From the NCBI GenBank assembly GCA_903896505.1, contig CAITXU010000114.1:1-34967 (forward strand): a stretch of 34,967 nucleotides of DNA, read 5' to 3'. Of the stretch, positions 1 through 8,321 are shown in pieces; position 1 is the stretch's first letter; every line of letters begins with the position of its first letter. Origin of the DNA: an uncultured Verrucomicrobiota bacterium (GTDB lineage Bacteria; Verrucomicrobiota; Verrucomicrobiia; Limisphaerales; UBA9464). The position numbers and the translations under genes are program-made. The notes beneath the pieces were generated by a model. The model ran no database searches. It worked only from the letters and a program-made list of their open reading frames with translations, and was not told the DNA's origin.

Positions 1-316
1 GAATTCGCCGTCCGCAGGACCGCGGCGGTCCAAACCGCGCCAATTCCGCAGGACTGGGAACGCGGACGTCTCGTCCGCAGGGCGGTCCTGAATGACCATC
101 CATCCGCAAACGCGAAGCGAATTCGCCGTCCGCAGGACCGTGGCTCGCGGGAAAATGCGCACTCTGTGGCCCCAACGGGGCGAAATGAGACAGCCCGGGG
201 CAACGCCCCGGGAATGAATTCACGGAAATTTTAGCCCTGAAGGGGCGAAACCAAAAAACCTATCGACGTCCGAGCCATGTCCCACATTTGGGACTGTCCT
301 ATCCCCAACTATCGAT
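1..316. repeat. Intergenic block of dispersed repeat modules
   Basis: No gene is visible here. A 22-bp segment starting GAATTCGCCGTCCGCAGGAC occurs exactly at 1-22 and again at 119-140. With its left flank GCGAAGC (112-118) it recurs at 18397-18425 with one mismatch in 29. The adjoining stretch 21-51 (CGCGGCGGTCC...ATTCCGCAG) also has a diverged relative at 18364-18394. Positions 194-212 form a perfect 8-bp hairpin (CCCGGGGC, loop AAC, GCCCCGGG), flanked by two similar blocks, CCCAACGGGGCGAAA and CCCTGAAGGGGCGAAA. Such modules are typical of the dispersed palindromic repeats in verrucomicrobial and planctomycete genomes (from memory, not searched). Confidence 0.75.
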
Positions 317-1204
317 TCAAAAACTGTAGATATACGTCAACCGATACAATTGGTCGTACGGCTTCGGATCGTTGAGTGGAAAATCCACCCCAAACATCAC
401 CACATGATGGTGCGCCAGGGTTGTCCGGACTCCCGGCGTCAAGGTGAACACCGTTCTTCCGGAATGATGGCCATCCAAGTCTGTCTTGGCATAAGTCTCA
501 ACGAACGTACTGAGAAGTCCAAGGGGCTCTCCCGCGCCTGTCCAAGTTTGCGCCAGGCTCAAGTCGTACGTGAGGTCATTTTGACGGGCACCCGGCACTC
601 TCGGCCCAAGCAAGGTTTCCTCCTGAAGATGCCAGTAGAGACCCATGCGCCCCAGTCCCAATGGCCTCAGATTGTGCCACCCGGCCAGGGCAAAACTGGT
701 CAGGGTTTGATGCTCGCCCAGACCGGAATTGGGAGCTGCCATCTTGAAATTGAAGGCGTACGAGGTGTTGGCGGTGTCCACCAACTGCAGCCGGACGAGT
801 CCACCATAGGTCCATCCCTCGCGTCCGCCTCCAGAGGAGTGATCGAACTCCTGGTAATTGACGAAGAATCCCGGCATCAACCGGCGGTTCACCGCATACT
901 CGACGAGTGGTGTGACCGATGAAACCCGGCTGTCTCCGCTGGCGGCTGTCGGTTGCTCGATAAAGCCGTCGGTTCGCAGCGACCGCAGTAAAAGATTGGA
1001 CTGCACCCGGAGCAGGGTGAGGTCCGGTGCTCCTTCTGGACGGGATCGTTTGACCCAGGGGTCGGTCCAGCCGTCGGAAAAGAAATGTTGGAGGGTCAGG
1101 TCCGGAAGTGGACCGGTCTCCACCGTTCCGGCGGCACTCGCACAACTCATCCATGCTGTTCCGATCCAGGTCAGAACGGCGGTTTGGGTCAAAACCGGTC
1201 GCAT
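317..1204 (-). CDS. Predicted outer-membrane beta-barrel protein of unknown function
   Basis: The product is 295 aa from the ATG at 1204. An upstream ATG at 1312 would add 36 arginine-rich residues ahead of the signal peptide, so I chose the later start. The N-terminus (MRPVLTQTAVLTWIGTAWMS) has one basic residue, then a hydrophobic stretch ending in AXA-like CASAA, a plausible Sec signal peptide. The rest consists of alternating hydrophobic/polar strands rich in Y, W, G and T, and it ends in Y-I-Y-S-F, the terminal aromatic residue used by BAM substrates. Layout and the late GVD.PLNDPKP segment resemble the MetA/transporter-like barrel families (Phenol_MetA_deg type), but I cannot assign a substrate. 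It is divergent from the DUF5069 gene across a 187-bp spacer. No Shine-Dalgarno is visible. The protein is confidently real; its function is unknown. Confidence 0.7.
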   Translation of the reverse strand: MRPVLTQTAVLTWIGTAWMSCASAAGTVETGPLPDLTLQHFFSDGWTDPWVKRSRPEGAPDLTLLRVQSNLLLRSLRTDGFIEQPTAASGDSRVSSVTPLVEYAVNRRLMPGFFVNYQEFDHSSGGGREGWTYGGLVRLQLVDTANTSYAFNFKMAAPNSGLGEHQTLTSFALAGWHNLRPLGLGRMGLYWHLQEETLLGPRVPGARQNDLTYDLSLAQTWTGAGEPLGLLSTFVETYAKTDLDGHHSGRTVFTLTPGVRTTLAHHHVVMFGVDFPLNDPKPYDQLYRLTYIYSF

Positions 1205-1391
1205 TCGATCAAAGGGATACGCCGATAGGGATAGTCTGTCTCGCCGCCTATTGGCGGTTGCTGGACGCAAATTGCGCTGGAATGGAAAATGCCCTCGTGA
1301 ACTGGACCCCATTCAACCGACGCTCCCCTTGCCGACTGGGACTCTGGCCGTCAGAATCGTTGAAAACAAATTGACCGGACCAGCCCTCCCC

Positions 1392-1841
1392 ATGATCTCC
1401 GCCCCAAACTTGACCCAACGCCCACCCCGCAGCCCCAGAGTCCGCCTGGGTGGATATGTCATTCTACCCCGCGTCCTCGATAAGGGCCGGGCCGAGTTGG
1501 CTGGAACCGCAGGAGAATACAAATACAACAACCCAATGGACCGACATTGGTTTCGATTCACCGGCATCCAACCCGACGCCCTAAAAGCTGAAATCGCTGC
1601 AGGGAAGGGCGATGGGGAGATTTTGACCTGGATTCAGGAGCACGCTCCAAATCAACGGACGCCTTGGGAGATTCAGCAGTGGAGTGCCTACCACAATGAA
1701 CGCGGCCCCGACGGTGATGTGGAAACTCTCGAATACTTCGCCCAGCGGGTCGGTGTTCTCAGCCCGGTTCGAGAGGACATCAAATCGTGGTTCGATTACC
1801 TCGATCTCGACGACCACGTTCACTTCGGAGGCAAGCCATGA
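1392..1841 (+). CDS. DUF5069 domain protein
   Basis: 149 aa. The sequence matches the DUF5069 family along its whole length as I remember it. It opens with a PRSPRVRLGGYVILPRVLDK motif (about residues 12-31), followed by GEYKYNNPMDRHWFRFTGI and GKGDGEILTWI, and has an acidic, aromatic C-terminus (SWFDYLDLDD). These are small cytosolic proteins of unknown biochemical role, frequent in Verrucomicrobiota and Planctomycetota. The reading frame stays open upstream to 858, but that part lies antisense to the barrel gene and is not family-like, so the ATG at 1392 is preferred; it gives the usual family length of about 150 aa. No signal peptide or membrane segment. The gene stands alone between the divergent barrel gene and a 770-bp repeat block. 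Confidence 0.8.
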   Translation: MISAPNLTQRPPRSPRVRLGGYVILPRVLDKGRAELAGTAGEYKYNNPMDRHWFRFTGIQPDALKAEIAAGKGDGEILTWIQEHAPNQRTPWEIQQWSAYHNERGPDGDVETLEYFAQRVGVLSPVREDIKSWFDYLDLDDHVHFGGKP

Positions 1842-2610
1842 CTCACCGGCTTTCCCGGTGCTGATTAAGAATCGCGGGTGGGGGCAGAGCCGGGATGTGG
1901 CCCGTGCCCGACCCACCCTTGAACCATCACCGGTGCGTAGCGCAGGCATTCCTGCCTGCCGTTTCGCAGACCTCCAGGTCTGCCGGGCTCGTCCCCGTTG
2001 CCAAGGCTGCGGGACTTGCCGAGGGTTGGGCAGGTTTGAAAACCCGCGTCACACCGGTGGCGACGGGGGGCGACATCAATAGGGGGGATTTCCCTCAGCG
2101 GCGGGAGGTCCATCCGAACGCAAGACCCTCCGAAGGAGGGACATCCAACGGAGGGACGCGCTCCAGCAAGTCCCCAATCATTGCACGGATCATCACCTCT
2201 CCCGCTCTAAAGGCACCTGTCTATCGAGGCTCCGGCCAAGTCTCTGGCGGTTCGAACCGTGCCTACCCAGGGAACTCGGACGTCTCGGCCGAACGGCGAT
2301 CCGAACCGCGCGTGCCCCGCAAGTTATATCCAGCCTGCCCCAATCGCCACTGGTTTGCGCTCTTAGTGAAGTGGAAGCGGCGTCCCGCCGCTCCTTACCT
2401 CCCAGCGCCACGGGTAGGAAGGTGCCGTATCGCCGACTCTCCAGTCGACGGGGCTGAACCCCGGCCCAATGCACCGCGACTGACCGACGTCCGGGCAGGT
2501 TTGAAAACCTGCGCCACATCGCATGGCTGTCGGAATGCCGGTCCGGTTCATGGTCTCGATGAGCATCCAGATTTTGGAGCTTTCCCGACCCTCTCGCTGC
2601 AAAACTCCAC
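1842..2610. repeat. Gene-free 770-bp block of palindromic repeats
   Basis: No credible gene on either strand; the open frames here encode low-complexity CGAGFQTC-like peptides produced by the repeats. Perfect or near-perfect hairpins are: 1942-1959 (GCAGGCA/TGCCTGC); 1966-1983 (GCAGACCT/AGGTCTGC, loop CC); 2030-2047 (one arm mismatch); and 2495-2512 (GCAGGTTT/AAACCTGC, loop GA). The last two are copies of one element that also shares flanks (GGGCAGGTTTGAAAACC, then CGYSACAYC). Around 2250-2330, stretches such as GGTTCGAACCGTGCCTACC and GGACGTCTCG echo the modules at 21-80 and 18364-18394. The block separates two converging transcription units, the DUF5069 gene (+) and the KAPA-synthase-like gene (-). 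Confidence 0.75.
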
Positions 2611-3702
2611 CTAACCCTTCAATGCCTGAACCAAAAGTGCCAATTCTACCGGCCTGTGCTCGCTGGAAATGGCAAATCGCCAGGCACCGCCCTCCGCCGT
2701 ACCCGGATAATGGATGAACGACGGGTAGATTCCCGATGCCAGGAGTCGGCGTCGCACTCGGTGGCGCTCCGAAGCCGACTTCGGCGTCACCAGGAACATC
2801 GGCCCCGGTGATACGACATCCAGAATCCCGGCCTCATGGAGGCGTCGCTTGACCCATAATCCGTTCTCCTGAAGGCGTTTGATTCGCTCCGGTTCAGCGG
2901 CCAACACCCGGAGACTTTGGCGGGCGGCCGCCACCAGCGGAAGTGGAGGCGGACTCGAACCCGCAAAACTGCGACTTTTCCGCCACAATTCCCGAATGGT
3001 CTGCCGGTCCGCGAGCACAGCGCCTCCGAACGATCCCAAGGCCTTGCTCAAGGTGATGATCTGATAAACACCTTTTCCCAGCCCCCCGTGGTACTCGATG
3101 CTCCCGCGTCCTCGCTGGCCCAAGGTTCCCGCAGCATGACAATCGTCGATCCACCACTCCACCTCCGGACCCAATCGACTCCGATACTCCGCCAGCGGCG
3201 GCACAACGCCGTCCAACGGAAACATTCCATCCGTCATCACCACCGCCTTCGCACCCGACGGCAATTCCAGGAAGACCTTCTCCAGGCCATCCGCGTCAAC
3301 GTGGCGAAATTCCCGGACCGTGGCCCCCATCATCGCGGCGGCGTCTCGCAAGCTGACATGCGCCCGTTCATCTATCAGGACATGGGTGAATCTCCCAGCC
3401 AATGCCTGACCCAACGCCAAATTGGCCATGTAGCCCGTGGCTGTAAGAACGCAGGCTTCAGCCTGAAAAAATCGGGCCAACTCCCGCTCGCAGGTCACCA
3501 GGCTCGGGTCGTTTCCTGTGGTCAGGCGTGATGCCGCCACACCCAAGCCCCGCGCGGTGGCATCACCGGCCGCCGCCGTCACTGCCGGATGCACACTCAA
3601 CCGCAGGTAATCGCATCCACCAAAATAGATCAGGGAGCGCCCCCGATGAACGACCCGTGTCTGTCCCTCTACTGCCAGGGTTGCCGGTATCGAGGTGTGC
3701 AC
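2611..3702 (-). CDS. PLP-dependent alpha-oxoamine synthase-like protein (8-amino-7-oxononanoate synthase/BioF-like)
   Basis: 363 aa, starting at a GTG (3702) only 3 bp after the stop of the upstream peptidase gene on the same strand, so the two are probably one operon. The fold-type I aminotransferase pattern is clear: FGGCDYLRL near the N-terminus (BioF/KBL: NYLGL), VLTATGYMANLA, the PLP-ring aspartate and histidine in WWIDDCHAAGTLG, and the Schiff-base lysine K220 in TLSKALGSFGG. The family condenses an acyl-CoA with an amino acid (pimeloyl-CoA with alanine in BioF; other members use glycine or serine). The protein is shorter than E. coli BioF (about 384 aa), and no other biotin gene is nearby, so the substrate is uncertain; a ligase-like or sphingoid-type oxoamine synthase is possible. 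No signal peptide, so cytosolic. Confidence 0.8.
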   Translation of the reverse strand: MHTSIPATLAVEGQTRVVHRGRSLIYFGGCDYLRLSVHPAVTAAAGDATARGLGVAASRLTTGNDPSLVTCERELARFFQAEACVLTATGYMANLALGQALAGRFTHVLIDERAHVSLRDAAAMMGATVREFRHVDADGLEKVFLELPSGAKAVVMTDGMFPLDGVVPPLAEYRSRLGPEVEWWIDDCHAAGTLGQRGRGSIEYHGGLGKGVYQIITLSKALGSFGGAVLADRQTIRELWRKSRSFAGSSPPPLPLVAAARQSLRVLAAEPERIKRLQENGLWVKRRLHEAGILDVVSPGPMFLVTPKSASERHRVRRRLLASGIYPSFIHYPGTAEGGAWRFAISSEHRPVELALLVQALKG

Positions 3703-3705
3703 ACC

Positions 3706-5862
3706 TTAGTGGCTGGGACTCGGTGTCGGGGGAAGCGGGACCCCCAAGTGAGCCGCAGCAAAGGCAAGGATGTCCGATGTCTCCTCAATCGTTTTGCTGG
3801 TCGGCTTTCCCGCTCCGTGTCCGGCCTTGGTCTCAATCCGGATCAAGGTGGGAGCCGGTCCCTTTTGATATTCCTGGAGCCGTGCGGCGAACTTGAAGCT
3901 GTGGGCCGGAACCACACGATCATCATGGTCCGCCGTGGTCACCAGCGTCGCCGGATAATGAACTCCCGGACGCAAGTTGTGATAGGGGGAATAGGCATAC
4001 AGGGCGCGAAATTCATCCGGCTGATCGCTGCTGCCGTAATCGCTCGTCCATGCCCAGCCAATGGTGAACTTCTGGAACCGGAGCATGTCCATGACTCCCA
4101 CCGCCGGAAGGCAGACTCCGTACAAGTCAGGGCGCTGGGTCATGCAGGCCCCGACCAATAGCCCGCCATTGCTTCCCCCCTGAATTGCCAGTTTTCTGGG
4201 TTCGGTGTAGTGATGCTGGATGAGCCATTCTGCGGCCCCAATGAAGTCATCAAAGACATTCTGCTTCCGCAGCTTGGTTCCGGCCTGATGCCAGTCCTCC
4301 CCATATTCTCCTCCCCCACGGAGATTTGGAACCGCATACACCCCCCCTAACTCCATCCATGCCAGATTCCGCACGCTGAATGCCGGGGTCAGGGAGATAT
4401 TAAATCCACCATATCCATAGAGGAGGGTGGGCTGATGCCCGTTCAGCGTTAGCCCCCTCTTGTGGGCGATGAACATCGGAATCCGGGTCCCATCCTTGCT
4501 TGGATAGAAGACCTGGCTGACCACGTAGGCATCGGGGTCAAAATCCACCTTGGGCTGACGCCACAACGTGCTTGTCCCCGTGCTCACGTCATACCGGTAG
4601 ATGCGCCCCGGCACCGTAAAACTGGTAAAGCTGTAAAAGGTCTCCGTGTCCGACGGCTTTCCGGAAAATCCAGCGGCCGTTCCTATGCCGGGAAGAGAGA
4701 CTTCCCCCTGAGGATGGCCCGCCAGGTCCACCCGTTGGATCACGCTTCGAGCATCCTTGAGGTATTCGAGGACAAAAACATCCTTGAGCAAAGAAACCCC
4801 GGTCAGCGTGGCGGTCGTCTCCGCGACCCGTTCCTCCCAGCGGCTTCGGTCCGGATTTCGAGTATCCACCGCGATTAACCGGCCCCGGGGTGCCTTCAGG
4901 TCGGTCAGGAAAAAGAAGATCGGACCCTGGTTACCAACAAACGTGTAGCTGGCGTCAAATTCGTTCAGCAGTTCCACCACCGGAGACCCGGACGTGGCCA
5001 ATTCCTGATAATACACCCGGTTCTTGGTGTCAGTCCCCTCATGGATCGAAAGGATCAGGTAGTGACCATCGTCGGTGACTTGAGCCCCAAACTCCCATTT
5101 CGGATGGTCCCGTCGTTCATAGACCAGACGGTCTTCCGCCTGCGGCGTCGCCACCCGATGGAAATACAACTTGTTATACTCATTGATGGCCGTCAGCCGG
5201 TTTCCGTCTGCCGGAGCGTCGAAGCGTGAATAGTAAAAACCCGAGCCATCGTGAGCCCAGGAGGCTTGGGAGAATTTGACCCAATCCAATCGGTCTTCGA
5301 GGTCCTGGCCGGTCTCGACATCACGAACTTTCCACGTTTGCCAGTCCGATCCCGCCTCCGACAAACCGTAGGCCATGCGTCGCCCATCCTCGCTGATGGA
5401 GTATCCGCTGAGAGCCATTGTCCCATCCTTGCTCAAGAGATTGGGGTCCAGAAGCACCGTTGGAGGGGCATCAACAGCGGTAGTCCAGTAGAGGACCGAC
5501 TGATTCTGCAATCCATCATTCCGCGTAAAGAAATACCGCCCACCCTGACGGAAGGGGATGCCGTAGCGCTCAAAGTTGATGAGGTGGGTCAGCCGGTCCC
5601 TTAGTCCGGCTCGGTGGGGTAGGGCGGACAGGTAGGACTCAGTGACCTGTTGCTGACGGTGTACCCAGTCCTGGGTTTCCTCCGAGTTATCGTCCTCAAG
5701 CCAGCGGTAGGGATCGGGAACCGCGGTACCGTGGTAATTGTCAACGACATTGGTTTTCCTAGTCGGAGGGAGAGTGGGCGTCGAGGGAATCACAAGCGAA
5801 GAGACCGCACATCCGGCCGCCACGAGCCACAACGCGGCCGCCATGCAAAAGCCGGACTTCAT
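3706..5862 (-). CDS. Prolyl oligopeptidase family serine peptidase (S9A), predicted lipoprotein
   Basis: 718 aa from the ATG at 5862. An upstream ATG at 5889 exists, but the 5862 start gives a proper lipoprotein signal: MKSGFCMAAALWLVAAGC, with a lipobox VAAGC. The N-terminal half has the S9A opening (NYHGTAVPDPYRWLED, about residues 40-55) and beta-propeller repeats. The C-terminal alpha/beta hydrolase domain has YGYGGFN (oxyanion region), the nucleophile S564 in GGSNGG, the aspartate in ADHDDRVVP and H682 in KAGHGAGKP, so the triad is complete. Such enzymes cut short proline-containing peptides; the lipobox places this one in the periplasm or outer membrane, where it would process imported peptides. 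The KAPA-synthase-like gene follows after 3 bp. No Shine-Dalgarno. Family assignment is very secure; the substrate is unknown. Confidence 0.93.
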   Translation of the reverse strand: MKSGFCMAAALWLVAAGCAVSSLVIPSTPTLPPTRKTNVVDNYHGTAVPDPYRWLEDDNSEETQDWVHRQQQVTESYLSALPHRAGLRDRLTHLINFERYGIPFRQGGRYFFTRNDGLQNQSVLYWTTAVDAPPTVLLDPNLLSKDGTMALSGYSISEDGRRMAYGLSEAGSDWQTWKVRDVETGQDLEDRLDWVKFSQASWAHDGSGFYYSRFDAPADGNRLTAINEYNKLYFHRVATPQAEDRLVYERRDHPKWEFGAQVTDDGHYLILSIHEGTDTKNRVYYQELATSGSPVVELLNEFDASYTFVGNQGPIFFFLTDLKAPRGRLIAVDTRNPDRSRWEERVAETTATLTGVSLLKDVFVLEYLKDARSVIQRVDLAGHPQGEVSLPGIGTAAGFSGKPSDTETFYSFTSFTVPGRIYRYDVSTGTSTLWRQPKVDFDPDAYVVSQVFYPSKDGTRIPMFIAHKRGLTLNGHQPTLLYGYGGFNISLTPAFSVRNLAWMELGGVYAVPNLRGGGEYGEDWHQAGTKLRKQNVFDDFIGAAEWLIQHHYTEPRKLAIQGGSNGGLLVGACMTQRPDLYGVCLPAVGVMDMLRFQKFTIGWAWTSDYGSSDQPDEFRALYAYSPYHNLRPGVHYPATLVTTADHDDRVVPAHSFKFAARLQEYQKGPAPTLIRIETKAGHGAGKPTSKTIEETSDILAFAAAHLGVPLPPTPSPSH

Positions 5863-5921
5863 CCCGCAAGCCTTGCCCGTCCAAGCCATCGGCGCAAGCC
5901 GCTACGTCAGCGGTAGATACA

Positions 5922-5941
5922 AAACAAATGACCTGTCCCTT
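5922..5941 (+). repeat. Copy 1 of a 20-bp intergenic motif (AAATGACCTGTCCCTT core)
   Basis: The sequence AAACAAATGACCTGTCCCTT here is identical to 20265-20284, differs by one base from 20225-20244, and is present inverted at 32049-32068. The flank AGATAC upstream also resembles AGATATCC upstream of the 20225 copy, so similarity extends over about 30 bp. It lies 60 bp upstream of the peptidase start. Confidence 0.85.
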
Positions 5942-6167
5942 AGTCGTATTCTCGCCGCCGTAGTTCGCAATGTCGGGGAAGGTTTCCCCCGCCTTTTGTT
6001 GTAAATTTCACCTACCCTCAGAAAGAAACCGATATCCGTGATGGTGGGTGTTCAGACTTGAGGGATGAGCGGTTTTTCCGGTAACTCTTTGGTCCTACTT
6101 GGGTCATTTTCCATGCGACGCCTTTGCTCTCCTCCGGCTTTCTGGTCGGCCTGCAGTAGGAAGTCGC

Positions 6168-6196
6168 TTGACTTGACTGTATGGCGATTGCATAAC
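6168..6196 (+). promoter_or_regulatory. Candidate sigma70-type promoter for the prepilin-like gene
   Basis: TTGACT (6168-6173) and CATAAC (6191-6196) are separated by exactly 17 bp, matching the bacterial -35/-10 layout at 5/6 and 4/6 positions. Transcription would begin about 6203, leaving a leader of about 20 nt before the ATG at 6225 with no Shine-Dalgarno. Prediction by eye only. Confidence 0.35.
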
Positions 6197-6224
6197 TGTC
6201 CGTAATATTTTACGTCCCATCGAT

Positions 6225-7085
6225 ATGACAAAGACCGAGATTTGCAAAACGACCGAACGACGACGTTCCGGTTTGGGTGGTTTCACCCTGATTGAACTGC
6301 TGGTGGTAATTGCCATCATCGCCATTCTGGCCGGAATGCTGCTCCCCGCTTTGGGCAAGGCCAAGACCAAGGCTCAAGGCATCCTGTGCATGAACAATGG
6401 CAAACAGTTGATGCTGGGCTGGAATCTTTACGCGGGCGACAACCGAGAGGGATTGGTCACCCCCTTGGACGATGGGTCCAATCAAACGAAAAATCGCCCT
6501 GTCTGGGTTAAAGGCGACATTAGCGGATATACCAACCCCCAGAACACCAATGTCAACGTTCTGACCAATAGCCCGCTCTATACCTATACGGGGCGTTCGC
6601 TGCCGATTTATCTTTGCCCCGCCGACCGTTCCGCCACAGGGCGACTTCCCAATTCCAAGGGAACACCCCGAATTCGCAGCATTTCGATGAGTCAGGTTTT
6701 TGACTTCGGGTCATGGCTTCCCGCAAACAAATATCGGGTGTATGCCCGCTCGACGGACATCGTGAGCCCTGCTCTGACGTTCGTCACCGTTGACGAGGCC
6801 CCAGACTCTATCAATGACGACGCCATCGCCGTCCAAATGATGGACCCTGGCGCAACCAGCGGCAGCCTGATTGACTATCCGTCGCAGGAACACGGTGGAG
6901 CTTGCGGTTTTTCCTTCTCTGATGGCCATTCTGAGATTCACAGATGGCTCAGCAAGGTTTTCCGGACCAAGTCCACCTATAAGACGACGGTGGCTGGTGC
7001 TGGTACCATTAGTTCCAAGGGTGGTGACCCGCTCTCGGTGACGGATGGTCTTTGGCTCTCGGAGCACACGACGGTGAAGAAGTAG
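6225..7085 (+). CDS. Prepilin-like protein with type II secretion/pseudopilin N-terminus and H-X9-DG C-terminal motif
   Basis: 286 aa. Residues 18-40 are the class III prepilin signal: cleavage G19|F20, then F-T-L-I-E with the mature Glu5 equivalent at E24, followed by a hydrophobic helix ([17 protein letters not shown]). The C-terminal third has [13 protein letters not shown], i.e. H, nine residues, DG: the H-X9-DG tail of the large Verrucomicrobiota/Planctomycetota/Lentisphaerota family. PilD-type peptidase would cleave and methylate it, and the product would sit at the inner membrane or in a pseudopilus. The real role of this expanded family is unresolved; surface display or secretion of polymers has been suggested. 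It is monocistronic: a candidate promoter lies upstream and a strong terminator follows at 7107-7135. Confidence 0.9.
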   Translation: MTKTEICKTTERRRSGLGGFTLIELLVVIAIIAILAGMLLPALGKAKTKAQGILCMNNGKQLMLGWNLYAGDNREGLVTPLDDGSNQTKNRPVWVKGDISGYTNPQNTNVNVLTNSPLYTYTGRSLPIYLCPADRSATGRLPNSKGTPRIRSISMSQVFDFGSWLPANKYRVYARSTDIVSPALTFVTVDEAPDSINDDAIAVQMMDPGATSGSLIDYPSQEHGGACGFSFSDGHSEIHRWLSKVFRTKSTYKTTVAGAGTISSKGGDPLSVTDGLWLSEHTTVKK

Positions 7086-7106
7086 TTGTTCACCTTACTT
7101 TGAGAC

Positions 7107-7135
7107 AGTGCCGCCATTTCGGCGGCACTTTTTTT
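7107..7135 (+). terminator. Rho-independent terminator after the prepilin-like gene
   Basis: A perfect 9-bp stem (AGTGCCGCC / GGCGGCACT, loop ATTTC) is followed by seven T (7129-7135). It ends the prepilin-like transcript 22 bp after its stop. Unusually, the last T is directly followed by the ATG of the next gene (7136). Confidence 0.9.
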
Positions 7136-8149
7136 ATGCCCTCATCGCCCCGCCGTCGGCTCTTGGCCGGACTGATCCTGACGCTATGTTGCGCCGGTTG
7201 GGCCTTCAGTTTTCCGGGGATGAAGGCCCTGACGGCGCTGGGGCTGAAGCAGGTTCCGGGAAGTTCAACGGTTTTTCTGGCCTTCTGGTGTGTCGGCCTT
7301 CGATTTCTCGCCGCCGCCTTGGTTTTGTCGCCGTTTGTTTTTCTCACCGGATGTCTTCCGTCCCGACGGGAAGTGCAACAGGGCCTGGGGATCGGTTTTT
7401 TTGGTGGCTTGGGTCTGGTGCTGCAAATGGATGGGGCGACCTATACCCACGCATCTACGGCGGCCTTTCTCACTCAGGGTTATTGTCTCTGGATTCCGAT
7501 TTTTGTTGCCATACGGAGTCGGCGATGGCCCGCAACGGTGGTCTGGGCGGCCTGTCTGTTGGTGTTGGTTGGTGCTGGATTTTTGGCGGGTGTCCGTTGG
7601 AACAATTTTCACCTGGGCCGAGGGGAACTGGAAAACCTGCTCGGTTCGGTCCTTTTCGCCGGTCAGATCCTCTGGCTGGAACGGCCCATTTTCTCTGGCA
7701 ATCACGTGCTTCGGTTCACCTGGGTGATGTTTGTCACCATGGCGGCCCTCTGTATCCCGTGGGCCATGGCCACCGCCCCCTCGTTTGGTTCACTCCTGGC
7801 CGTGTACAGCACGGGTCCCAGCCTGGTCATCCTCTTTTTCCTCATCGCCATTTGCACGGTGGCCAATTTTCTTTTGATGAACCGTTGGCAACCGCAGTTG
7901 AGTGCCACCGAAGCCGGCTTGATCTACTGCACGGAGCCGGTGTTCACGAGCGGAGTTTCCCTGTTCCTTCCGGGATGGATGTCCTCGGCGTTCGGCCTCG
8001 ATTACGCCAATGAATCCCTGACATGGAATCTGCTTCTCGGTGGTGGTTTGATCCTCGGTGCCAACGCCTTGCTACAATTATTCCCGCCTCATAGATCAGA
8101 CGGATCCCCAGAAATTACTGGCGTGCTTCGCGACTCGATTGAGGGATAA
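7136..8149 (+). CDS. EamA/DMT-superfamily transporter
   Basis: 337 aa with about ten hydrophobic segments and the duplicated EamA architecture. The first segment (LLAGLILTLCCAGWAFSFPGMKAL) carries the usual W-x-x-x-F-P-x-x-K pattern, and the second half repeats a similar fold before ALLQLFPP. These inner-membrane carriers export or import metabolites such as amino acids or nucleosides; the substrate here cannot be told. The start at 7136 is fixed because the conserved first membrane helix begins only about eight residues later. An upstream in-frame start would run through the terminator hairpin. There is no room for a Shine-Dalgarno: the codon abuts the T-tract of the preceding terminator. 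The gene ends 172 bp before the deaminase gene. Confidence 0.88.
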   Translation: MPSSPRRRLLAGLILTLCCAGWAFSFPGMKALTALGLKQVPGSSTVFLAFWCVGLRFLAAALVLSPFVFLTGCLPSRREVQQGLGIGFFGGLGLVLQMDGATYTHASTAAFLTQGYCLWIPIFVAIRSRRWPATVVWAACLLVLVGAGFLAGVRWNNFHLGRGELENLLGSVLFAGQILWLERPIFSGNHVLRFTWVMFVTMAALCIPWAMATAPSFGSLLAVYSTGPSLVILFFLIAICTVANFLLMNRWQPQLSATEAGLIYCTEPVFTSGVSLFLPGWMSSAFGLDYANESLTWNLLLGGGLILGANALLQLFPPHRSDGSPEITGVLRDSIEG

Positions 8150-8321
8150 ACCACAAAGAGCGCAGGGGGCACAGAGAAAGAAAATCGGTCCATTGGTGCC
8201 TTAGAAAGTGGTCCCCCGAGAGTTTGGTCCGGGGAGAGGGGCAGCTTCAAGTTGGTCCGAATATTTCCCACCGCTCCAACTTTTTCTTTTGCCGGTTCAG
8301 TGCTGCTGCTTCCCTCATGCC
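8150..8321. other. Short spacer with ACCACAAAGAGCGCAG-type sequence
   Basis: Just after the transporter stop, 8150-8182 reads AACCACAAAGAGCGCAGG then GGCACAGAGAAAG. It resembles the degenerate CACAGAG-rich intergenic sequence seen in many unrelated genomes (from memory). A weak stem (CCCCG 8214-8218 / CGGGG 8230-8234) follows. No promoter is recognisable. Confidence 0.35.

Larger units (their letters stand above)
5863..6224. other. Divergent intergenic region between the peptidase and prepilin genes
   Basis: About 360 bp without a gene. It contains one copy of the four-copy 20-bp motif at 5922-5941, a small hairpin at 5975-5989 (GGGGAA/TTCCCC), and a possible promoter for the prepilin gene near 6168-6196. 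Nothing coding is visible. Confidence 0.6.

Noticed and set aside
858-1391. Upstream extension of the DUF5069 frame
   Set aside because: Antisense to the barrel gene, arginine/serine-rich, unlike the family N-terminus.
2250-2262. GGTTCGAACC, resembling a tRNA T-loop (also at 18370-18379)
   Set aside because: No acceptor, anticodon or D-arm pairing around it; it is part of the dispersed repeat.
2363-2602. Small open frames in the repeat block (CGAGFQTC peptides)
   Set aside because: Peptide follows from palindromic repeat sequence and recurs in unrelated positions.
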